A DNA stretch of 64,000 nt from Eutreptiella sp. 'Long Island Sound 2002' (lineage: Eukaryota > Euglenozoa > Euglenophyceae > Eutreptiales > Eutreptiaceae), in NCBI GenBank assembly GCA_964036045.1, contig OZ038381.1:1240001-1304000 (forward strand). Direction: 5' to 3'. Made by a program: the position numbers and the translations under genes. This document shows, piece by piece, positions 54,001-61,509 of the stretch; the first letter of the stretch is position 1; each line of letters starts with the position of its first letter. The notes beneath the pieces are model-generated. The model was not told the origin of the DNA. It searched no databases and saw nothing but the letters and a program-made list of their open reading frames with translations.

Positions 54001-56188
54001 GGCCAGATGGCACGAATTTCTCTCTCTGTTTGACCTCCATGTGTCGTATCTGCCTGGAAAACACAACACGGTAGCGGATGCTCTGAGCCGATGGGCTTAC
54101 CCCGCCTCAGAGGGGCTGCAAAGTACCAACATCCATGGTACGGAGCAGGACCGCCATGTAATCATCGAATGGGATCAGGAAGAAAAGAAACTCATTCGAC
54201 GTGCATGCATGCAGTGCGCTGTTAAACAGCACGCATTGCCGTGTCACGACATCACGGCCATCTCAGATCCGGCGCATGCCCATGAGATCTGCACCAAAAC
54301 GATGAAAGTCGTGGAAAATGTCACCGATCCCTCCACAGGGAGTGTGAAACGGTTTGACTACACCCGACGAGTAAATCGATTTCGGTTGATCCAAGGCATT
54401 AAGCGACGAGATCCGGCCAAAACTCCACCCCTGCCGAAGGATTCCCTGATCATCCGTGACTGGACGTCCGATTACCTGCAAGATCCCATGTTTAAAGAGG
54501 TCTTTGGAAATCTCAAATCCAAAGATGCTCACAGGGATGGGATTTTTGCTGAGTACTCGTTGGATGGGGGGAAGCTGTGGATGGAGGGTAAATTGTGTGT
54601 GCCAGACGCCCTAGCCCCCCGAGTGTTAAACTGGTGGCACAAATGGGAGTCCCCCCACGCACATGGCCGTCGACTGTGGTCGATGATTAAGCATAGGTTG
54701 TTTGGATCGAGGCTCTACACTCATTGCATGAAAGTAGCTGCCGGATGTGCCCAATGTGCTGTCTCGACGCCTCCCAGCGCGAAGAAGCACGGCCATCTGA
54801 GGCCTCATCCTATTCCGGAGTGTCTTTTCAACAGAGTCACGAGTGATTTTTTCTATCTCGGTGAACTCGATGACGAAGAGTGCCATTGGACGAATAAAAA
54901 AGTCAATGGTGTGCTCCTTATTCAGTGCCGTCATTCCGGCTACATTCAAGTGTTGCCTTGCAACATTGAGTCGATGACTGGCAAGGCTGCCGCCAAATGG
55001 TGCGCGCAGACCTGGATGGGAGGCTGGGACGTCCCATCCGAGGTGGTCACGGACTCAGGCAAAGAGTACACCTCCGAATGGTGGAGAGAATTGTGTGCTC
55101 GCCTTGGAATCCACCACCTCAGGTGTGAAATCCACTCGCATCGAGCGCTGCCTGGCGAAAGAGCCGGCCGCTCAGTTATAAATATGCTTCGTAAGGAGCT
55201 CGCGAGTGAGAAGGATTTCCACTGGCTTGAAGTTCTCTTCGCATTGCTTCGCCGTTACCACAACACGCCTTTGTATCATGGCCTTTCTCCAAATGAAATT
55301 GTCTTTGGACGAAAGAAGTGTTGGTGGAACATGCCGTTGAATAATCCTCGCCCCTGTAAAGATGCTTCGCTGTTTTTGGACGAAGTCCAACGAGCAGATA
55401 AATCTGTGTCGAAATTAATCGAGAAGCATCAAGCTGACTGGCTTTGGGTTCAAAATCAAGGTCGAAAGAACCCCCACAATTTTGAAGTCGATGATCGAGT
55501 TTGGCTTCGAAAATCCGAAACCACCCTGGACGGAGATGACAAGCTTCTTCCCTTGTGGGAGGGGCCATTCGCTGTTACAGCACGTCTTGGGGAGAACAGG
55601 TGGAGGATTCGTGTGGATGTCAGCAGGGAAATTGACGTTTCGGGCGATCGCCTCAAGAGAGAGATCCCCTCCCCCAAGGATCGAGTTAAACCCCTTTTTT
55701 GGACTGCAAAACACTTGTCCGATCGGGTAATCGAAGGGGGAAAGTACGAACTCAAGAGGATTGTTGAAGCAAGACGTGACGCCAAGGGCGAATGGGAATT
55801 TTTGTGTGAGTGGAGGGGCTTTGATTCCAGTCACAACAACTGGGAACCAGCCCAATCTTTTGTCCATGGATACACCAAGGGGTTCATTGACTTCCTGAAG
55901 AAGCACCCCGAAATTGGCGTACTCCTGACAGATTGTTTGTCGAAACCAGACAGACAAGTGGAGAGCGACGGAAAACGACCTGTGGTGAATCGAGATCCAG
56001 CCTTTTACGGCCCTCAGCAGCCACATTCCAGGGCTGATCCGTCGATCCCCCCTCCTGCGGTCAGGCCAGCCCAGGAGTCAAATGAGGACCAAGCTTCAAG
56101 TTCGGCTGCTGATCTGCAGCGCCCAAGCCGTACGAGGGCCAGGCCAGACAGGTTGGTGGTCACATGCATTCGTGCTTGGCCGAATTAA
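51005..56188 (+). CDS. Pol polyprotein of inner element: PR - Dam-like MTase - RT - RNase H - IN - chromodomain
   Basis: In frame with gag after the TAG. Residues are numbered from GTG 51134. Protease: CDNGSEVN (Asp36) and DLYLGHPWL. Residues about 190-320: a Dam-like segment with DKWRDAICEYFHEHHSFWPQ, YDAFANRTNKRF, NPPF at 262-265 and ILVVPLWDDKPWF. An acidic Ser-rich linker follows. RT: WRMVVDFRNLN, LDLRHGFHQMPL, YIDD at 700-703. RNase H: RTDAS (Asp866), REQETYAI, TDHRSLEYW, ADALSRW. Integrase: HHCC-type finger ending CAQC, then Asp1238, Asp1307 and Glu1342 (D,D-35-E). C-terminal chromodomain at about 1539-1591 (ELKRIVEARR, FLCEWRGFDSSHNNWEPAQ), placing it among chromoviruses. The protein ends in a Pro/Ser-rich tail. 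Confidence 0.93.
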   Translation, partial: GSHENRPSPGDFRHDPQIPDRPLLDVGSLVSSPLDPAADPSVVVDEVGVQSKHRARQFVTKLWVSDCKGNFHLATCLCDNGSEVNLQSNAFLPDDCVFESPHPVTLEGVSGHSLAGGQRGCYISTHLVAQDLWEEQNVEEVVLKDDYFYRADIKYDLYLGHPWLRKNRVAPVGHRRCFLLESGPLERPEFRFLHAGFKSAEEFLKQKVTPKFGEDVTIAEVNGSADYSQELECLRRDSQPRRPSRWHSSSYRVVDKWRDAICEYFHEHHSFWPQYDAFANRTNKRFDKHFSDAWTHKWDKKLWINPPFHLIQQVIHKIKQDKTQAILVVPLWDDKPWFQELQDICVDYIELPRKIKLYARDDTGPLPQRSWSSLAFLVDGKLSDSNSADSSTDSCVGSESEVERGTDDESIFSDFCSSDTQGDSTSNGSASTPSSPIRSTSKRIFSARARKNLQSRRKFRVFYEKPPVEAFMDPFEELDHEENLWDFDTRPTYLQEAVDTDLFRDIRKKILPAKAEEVAKVFSTVIPGDQVDTELCSRSREKIFEERKDTTLSGKLIKDPPVRGQFGEAFIELREGYKAKKQRPYENHGHKHEILRKIIERNLREFGWLEGCMTSEWCCSPFTVPKPPPADQNTIDGWRMVVDFRNLNAETKADSHPLPLIEEEIAKRARGRLFSVLDLRHGFHQMPLRKDSRPLTCMCAPCGPVQWTVMPMGLKNAPSFFQRMMEDVLFTTHPELRAFVSVYIDDIIIATEGEGLTEAELVALHEKQLNQVLDILDANQLICGPKKGKLFLKSVEFCGSLLENGTRRPSPGKLVAIQKWKRPETITELRGFLGCCNFYHTFVPNYAKFAAPLTELLKVGRDAGKAGSKVRVKWTDECEEAFHHLKAALCEVATLHVPQFDRPFYIRTDASRYAIGAVLEQVDEATGDHYPLAFWSRKLAPRQMQWSPREQETYAIICALKKYQSWVGTNRVEVLTDHRSLEYWATEHIDTVASPAGRRARWHEFLSLFDLHVSYLPGKHNTVADALSRWAYPASEGLQSTNIHGTEQDRHVIIEWDQEEKKLIRRACMQCAVKQHALPCHDITAISDPAHAHEICTKTMKVVENVTDPSTGSVKRFDYTRRVNRFRLIQGIKRRDPAKTPPLPKDSLIIRDWTSDYLQDPMFKEVFGNLKSKDAHRDGIFAEYSLDGGKLWMEGKLCVPDALAPRVLNWWHKWESPHAHGRRLWSMIKHRLFGSRLYTHCMKVAAGCAQCAVSTPPSAKKHGHLRPHPIPECLFNRVTSDFFYLGELDDEECHWTNKKVNGVLLIQCRHSGYIQVLPCNIESMTGKAAAKWCAQTWMGGWDVPSEVVTDSGKEYTSEWWRELCARLGIHHLRCEIHSHRALPGERAGRSVINMLRKELASEKDFHWLEVLFALLRRYHNTPLYHGLSPNEIVFGRKKCWWNMPLNNPRPCKDASLFLDEVQRADKSVSKLIEKHQADWLWVQNQGRKNPHNFEVDDRVWLRKSETTLDGDDKLLPLWEGPFAVTARLGENRWRIRVDVSREIDVSGDRLKREIPSPKDRVKPLFWTAKHLSDRVIEGGKYELKRIVEARRDAKGEWEFLCEWRGFDSSHNNWEPAQSFVHGYTKGFIDFLKKHPEIGVLLTDCLSKPDRQVESDGKRPVVNRDPAFYGPQQPHSRADPSIPPPAVRPAQESNEDQASSSAADLQRPSRTRARPDRLVVTCIRAWPN

Positions 56189-57833
56189 GGAAGACATCCT
56201 ACCACATTCTGCTCAATCCACTGTTCATTCTTTCTGTTTATGTCATGATGTGGAGAACTGCGAATGTTTGATAATTTGACGTCAATCAACTTTTCTTTGG
56301 TCTCCGTTCGGCAGACAAGGCGTAGATACGCTGACGGAGTGTGCTGCCGTGTTCAGAAAAAACCAAACTCAGGCTTAATTCAGGCAGATTCGGGGTAATC
56401 TTGTCTCTGTTGGTCTGTGCATCTTTGGAATTTGGCTACTCGTGCAGATGGAAGCAAATGTACATAATCAAAACACCGGCCGGTGACATGCACCCCTACA
56501 GGCACCCCCTGTAGTACTGGCTGCACCAGATGCGACGCCAGGAACTCAGATCATACCTTCATTTGCTGTGATGCTGACGCCAAAGTCCAGATTCAGATCC
56601 AGGATCCTCAAATTTACCTTGAATTCCTCAGGTTTGTCCATCATTCTGCCACTGTTGTACGAAATCCAGACGTCAATTGTTCAGACAATCTTCAGATAGG
56701 AGCTCTAGGGACTTCTAACAGCAACCTCTGAAGTCCGTAAGCTTCGTTGTATTTTTGGCACACGCCAATGTGAGCTCAATTCGACCTGAAACTGTCGAGA
56801 ATGGTGAATCCAAGTGTCTTGTGGGACTCCATCGAAAGATTGGCCTTGTCCAAGTCGATTGACACCACCGCCACTGTAAATTCGGTGTCTCTCAGTTATA
56901 TACTGTCAGTAAAGTGCCTTCAGCGAACCTTCGGCGCGTTACATGCCAAGGATCCAGGGCCAGCATGTCCCATCATGATGCATCATCACATGATCCACAT
57001 TTTGATAGAATCTGTTTGATGCTCGCGAACCAACGTGCCGGAAAGCACAATTGAGCTGAATAAACGACAATATATATTAACTTTAGTCTAAACGAAGGTG
57101 TTGGTAGTTTCAGTTGTACACATTCCGCTTCATTTCACCTTCATCTCAGGGAATCTACTCATGTTAGGACAATTTAGATTGATTTCCTTGTCATCTCCCA
57201 TCATTCCTCGAAGATCTGTTGACGGCTTTGCCTAACTTCGTTGACGCTTATGATCTTCTGTGCACATAGGGTCTGTAGACTACATGTGTATTTGTTTAAC
57301 CTCTCGGTGATTGCTCAATCCCCTTCATCTCTGCCCAAATTCATTCTCAATTTTGCTGAATCTTGTGATCATCCACCAGATGCGCCAGATCTGAGCCACA
57401 TGCTGTACTTTTCAGAACGACAAAAGCGGGATAACACGATGTAGAGTTCGGCGAGGACACCGTAGCGTGCCCGCGACAGCGAAACTGTGCCAGAGCGCTG
57501 AGATGTCACTCCAATTCTTGATCCCCCCACTCAATCCACCAATAATCTACCTCATTCTCAACCAATGCATGGTTTGGTATCGATCCTCGATACGTTTACA
57601 TGCTTTTTAGCCCGTGACCTAATGTTTTACTGCACGGAGGACTGTTCGTCACTTCTCATTCTGTCTCATTTCAGGTTCATCCAGCCTGATTCAGTGCCAA
57701 TTCAGCCCAATTCAGGTCAGATCAAGCAGATTTCGCCTCATCGAGGCTACATTTCTATGTTTTTCTGGGACTTACCCGCACTACGTTCTTCGTTGACGTA
57801 GCGACACACCCCAGTGTGTTTTTGGAGGGGGAG
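56189..57833 (+). other. 3' non-coding region of inner element, with PPT
   Basis: 1.6 kb between the pol stop and the 3' LTR. An 82-codon Cys-rich frame at 56483-56731 and others are too short to support. The purine tract GGAGGGGGAG at 57824-57833 abuts the LTR and is the plus-strand primer site. Unusually long for a gypsy element without an env-like gene. Confidence 0.7.
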
Positions 57834-58365
57834 TGTAAGTGCGGCTAGCCCCATCTGCTCAGATTTTCAGACATTCTGCCCAGATTGGCTACATTTTGGT
57901 CATTTTCTTTGCTTCGGCGGAATTGCCGCCTCGCAGCTCAGTCACAGGATATTTCCTATATATTTCTGATATGCCGGATTTGATTCCGCGGTCCATTTCC
58001 CGTAAATCCGCCGCATTCCGCTATTTTAGCTGGAATCGCCATTTGCCGCTGGCGCGCGCTCGCGGGCCTGATCGGCCATACAATTTTACATAAATGGATT
58101 ATTTAAATTCATTCGGACAGTTTTGGACACTCAGATGTATTTAGAATAATTCCCCTCAATTTTCTTCATAGACTGGGATTTTCTGCCGGACCACAATCAG
58201 CATGGACCTTGCTTCTGTTGTCGCTGCTCTCGCCTCCGTTGGTGTCCGTGTCTCTGGTTCCAACCGCAATAACAACATCCAGGGAGACTCCTCGCGTGCC
58301 TGCCCCACTGGTCTTGCCGGCCCCGAGCCCTCCGGCACCCACATCGACCCAGGGCAGCACTTTCA
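57834..58365 (+). repeat. 3' LTR of inner element
   Basis: 532 bp, differing from 47610-48141 at three positions seen (in CTGCTSAGAT, GGAAYCGCC and AACCSCAATAAC). Confidence 0.95.
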
Positions 58366-58370
58366 GACTG
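58366..58370 (+). repeat. Target-site duplication, right (GACTG)
   Basis: Copy of 47605-47609. Confidence 0.9.
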
Positions 58371-60595
58371 CGTGTTTGAATCGCCTCATCCTGTTACCCT
58401 CGAGGGAGTTTCTGGACATTCTCTCGCAGGTGGGCAACGCGGTTGTTATATATCCACCCATTTGGTCGCTCAAGACCTTTGGGAAGAGCAAAATGTGGAA
58501 GAAGTTGTCCTTAAGGATGACTACTTCTACCGTGCTGACATAAAGTATGACCTTTATTTGGGCCATCCTTGGCTTCGCAAGAACAGGGTAGCGCCCGTAG
58601 GTCATCGTCGTTGTTTTTTGCTGGAGTCAGGTCCTTTGGAGCGTCCTGAATTTCGTTTTTTGCACGCAGGGTTTAAAAGTGCAGAAGAATTTTTGAAGCA
58701 AAAAGTGACACCAAAATTTGGTGAAGATGTCACCATTGCAGAGGTGAATGGGAGTGCCGATTACTCCCAAGAGTTAGAATGTCTTCGTAGGGACTCCCAG
58801 CCACGACGCCCTTCGCGCTGGCACTCTTCATCCTACAGAGTTGTCGACAAATGGCGCGATGCAATTTGTGAATACTTTCATGAACATCATTCCTTTTGGC
58901 CCCAGTATGATGCCTTTGCTAACCGTATGAACAAGCGCTTTAACAAGCACTTCAGCGACGCTTGGACCCACAAATGGGACAAGAAGTTGTGGATTAATCC
59001 TCCGTTTCACTTAATCCAGCAGGTCATCCACAAAATCAAGCAAGATAAAACCCAGGCAATTTTGGTTGTGCCCTTGTGGGACGACAAGCCTTGGTTTCAG
59101 GAATTACAGGACATTTGTGTAGATTACATCGAACTTCCCAGGAAGATTAAGCTGTATGCCAGGGACGACACAGGTCCCCTGCCACAGCGGTCCTGGAGTT
59201 CGCTTGCATTCCTGGTGGATGGAAAGCTTTCTGACTCTAATTCTGCCGATTCTAGTACAGATTCCTGTGTTGGGTCTGAATCTGAGGTTGAGCGTGGTAC
59301 TGATGATGAATCTATTTTTTCTGATTTTTGTCCGTCAGATACCCAAGGTGATTCAACGTCCAATGGATCCGCCTCGTCTCCCTCTTCCCCAATCCGGTCG
59401 ACATCGAAAAGAATCTTCAGTGCACGGGCGAGGAAAAATCTCCAATCGCGCCGCAACTTCAGAGTTTTTTATGAAAAACCCCCTGTGGAAGCTTTCATGG
59501 ATCCTTTCGAGGAGCTGGATCACGAAGAGAATCTCTGGGATTTCGACACAAGACCCACCTATCTTCAAGAGGCAGTGGATACGGACCTGTTTAGGGACAT
59601 CCGTAAGAAGATTCTTCCTGCCAAAGCCGAAGAAGTCGCCAAAGTTTTTTCGACAGTAATTCCTGGCGATCAGGTGGACACTGAATTGTGTTCCAGGTCA
59701 AGAGAAAAGATTTTTGAGGAACGGAAGGACACAACCCTTTCAGGGAAGTTGATCAAAGATCCCCCTGTCCGTGGACAGTTCGGTGAAGCCTTCATCGAGC
59801 TTCGCGAAGGGTACAAGGCAAAAAAACAGCGCCCTTATGAAAATCATGGACACAAACATGAGATTCTCAGAAAAATCATCGAGAGAAATCTCAGGGAATT
59901 TGGTTGGCTTGAGGGTTGTATGACCAGCGAATGGTGCTGTTCACCCTTCACAGTCCCGAAGCCACCGCCTGCAGACCAGAACACCATTGATGGTTGGCGA
60001 ATGGTGGTTGATTTTCGCAATCTCAACGCCGAAACAAAGGTGGATTCACACCCCCTGCCCCTCATTGAGGAGGAAATCGCCAAGAGGGCAAGAGGTCGTT
60101 TGTTCTCTGTGCTGGATCTCCGTCACGGCTTTCACCAAATGCCGTTGAGGAAAGACAGCAGACCTCTCACCTGTATGTGCACGCCATGTGGCCCAGTCCA
60201 ATGGACCGTCATGCCCATGGGGCTGAAGAACGCCCCCTCATTTTTTCAAAGAATGATGGAGGATGTGCTGTTCACAACCCATCCTGAGCTTCGTGCCTTC
60301 GTGAGTGTGTACATAGATGACATAATCATCGCGACGGAGGGGGAGGGACTGACCGAAGCCGAGCTGGTGGCCCTACATGAGAAGCAGCTGAACCAAGTTT
60401 TGGATATTCTTGACGCCAATCAGCTGATTTGTGGGCCAAAGAAGGGAAAATTATTTTTAAAATCAGTCGAATTTTGTGGTTCTCTCCTAGAGAATGGCAC
60501 TCGACGACCCAGTCCAGGGAAGCTCGTCGCTATTCAGAAGTGGAAGCGCCCTGAGACGATCACGGAGTTGTGAGGATTCCTGGGTTGTTGCAATT
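58371..60595 (+). pseudogene. 3' part of outer pol (PR end - Dam-like - RT), truncated
   Basis: Continues the frame broken at 47609 and matches the inner pol nearly base for base through the protease end, Dam-like segment (NPPF kept) and RT (YIDD kept). CGA (Arg) of the inner copy is TGA at 60571-60573. Homology stops at 60595, before RNase H. Confidence 0.88.
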
Positions 60596-61411
60596 AGTAA
60601 GAAAAAGTGCTTTTCCATTGCTTTGGGACATACTCTAGTTGTATTAGAGATGCACTGAGCATCCATGCATTTTTATCTTAGTATTGGTCCAGCCAAAAGT
60701 GGTGAGAACACATTTTGACCTATGGAACCAAACACCCAATCAGGATATTGAGTGGACCCCTTAATCCCCTTTCAATCAGAAGCAAAACATCTTTTCCTGA
60801 GTTGACTGAGCACTGACATACCTAAGGTAGAGCCTATGAATTTATCTATGTTTTTCCATGAATACTTATCTGCCCTAGTGGTATGCACCATAGGGGGTTA
60901 GGCACCTCTTTTTGAGAGGTCCTGGGTTCAATTCCTGGTCAGCCTAACTAAGTAGGAAGATCCCATGTGAGTAGGAAGATCCCATGTGACATGGCAGTGA
61001 CCTCATCGCCACATACCATGCCACCTCAGCACATATGGGACCCAAAACAAAGAGTGCACATCTCCTAAGATGGCACTATGGAGAGAGAGTGATCCTGAGG
61101 CAGTTTTCTAACTCTTTTCCCAAAACATTTCAGCTATCTCTGTGAATATGCATTCATGTGTATCCTGAGTTGCAGTTTCTGTGAATATCTAATCATCTTT
61201 CACTGTTTACACTGCAGCCCTTCATGCTTTGATCCTGAATTACCTTCTCCTTGCATACTATTGGCTTGGGCTATCCTGGATTGAGTTGGCTTTACTGTAT
61301 TTCAACAAACAAAAGCTTTTCATCATCCAAAACCAGCAGCAGGACAACCTACAGCAACAACAAGCAGCAGGAGAAGCAAAAACACAGTGCTGAAAACACT
61401 ATAAACTTTTC
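60596..61411 (+). repeat. Likely 5' LTR of family-2 retrotransposon, copy B
   Basis: It starts exactly where the outer pol is broken and ends directly before the PBS at 61412. It begins AGTAAGAAAAAGT, the same start as copy A at 41841. The ends are not TG...CA, so the exact borders are uncertain. It contains a tRNA-like unit and a short duplication (GTAGGAAGATCCCATGTGA, 60953-60988). Confidence 0.5.
60868..60950 (+). repeat. tRNA-like sequence within the LTR-like region
   Basis: A-box CCTAGTGGTATGC, a 5-bp stem ACCTC/GAGGT closing a 7-base loop (TTTTTGA) at the anticodon position, and B box GGTTCAATTCC. No acceptor stem can be formed with the 5' side, so this is tRNA-derived and not a working tRNA. 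Confidence 0.5.
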
Positions 61412-61428
61412 TGGTAGCAGAGGCAGCC
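61412..61428 (+). promoter_or_regulatory. Primer binding site, family-2 copy B
   Basis: TGGTAGCAGAGGCAGCC; the first 13 bases are identical to the family-1 PBS. It lies 98 bases before the gag ATG. Confidence 0.8.
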
Positions 61429-61509
61429 TGTCTCTGTGCACCGGCAGCGACCCCGCGCCGTACAACCAGTGCTCCGAGCAGGCAAACATAAGCAGAAGGG
61501 TGGATTAAG

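Larger units (their letters stand above)
47610..58365 (+). mobile_element. Inner, apparently intact Ty3/gypsy chromovirus, family 1
   Basis: A 10,756-bp element with two 532-bp LTRs (TG...CA) that differ at three positions I could find, a 5-bp duplication GACTG, an initiator-tRNA-Met type PBS directly after the 5' LTR, a purine tract directly before the 3' LTR, and fully open gag and pol. Near-identical LTRs indicate a recent insertion. Nothing in the sequence would prevent activity if the gag-pol stop is read through. Confidence 0.93.
43919..60595 (+). mobile_element. Outer Ty3/gypsy (chromovirus) element, family 1, defective
   Basis: 5' LTR at 43919-44450, gag to 47322, and pol broken at 47609 by the inner element. 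Pol resumes at 58371 and runs to 60595, where homology to the inner copy stops in the reverse transcriptase-RNase H linker and a different LTR-like sequence starts. Its 3' LTR is not in the window. It carries nonsense codons in gag (45886-45888) and pol (60571-60573). Confidence 0.85.

Noticed and set aside
57834-58367. Spliceosomal intron or introner (starts GTAAGTGCGG, ends TTTCAG)
   Set aside because: The GTAAGT and CAG edges look like splice sites, but the block is the 532-bp LTR. It recurs at 43919 and 47610 with PBS, PPT and a GACTG duplication explaining the edges.
60868-60950. Functional tRNA-Lys(UUU) gene
   Set aside because: A and B boxes and an anticodon-like arm are present, but no acceptor stem pairs and D-arm spacing is wrong.
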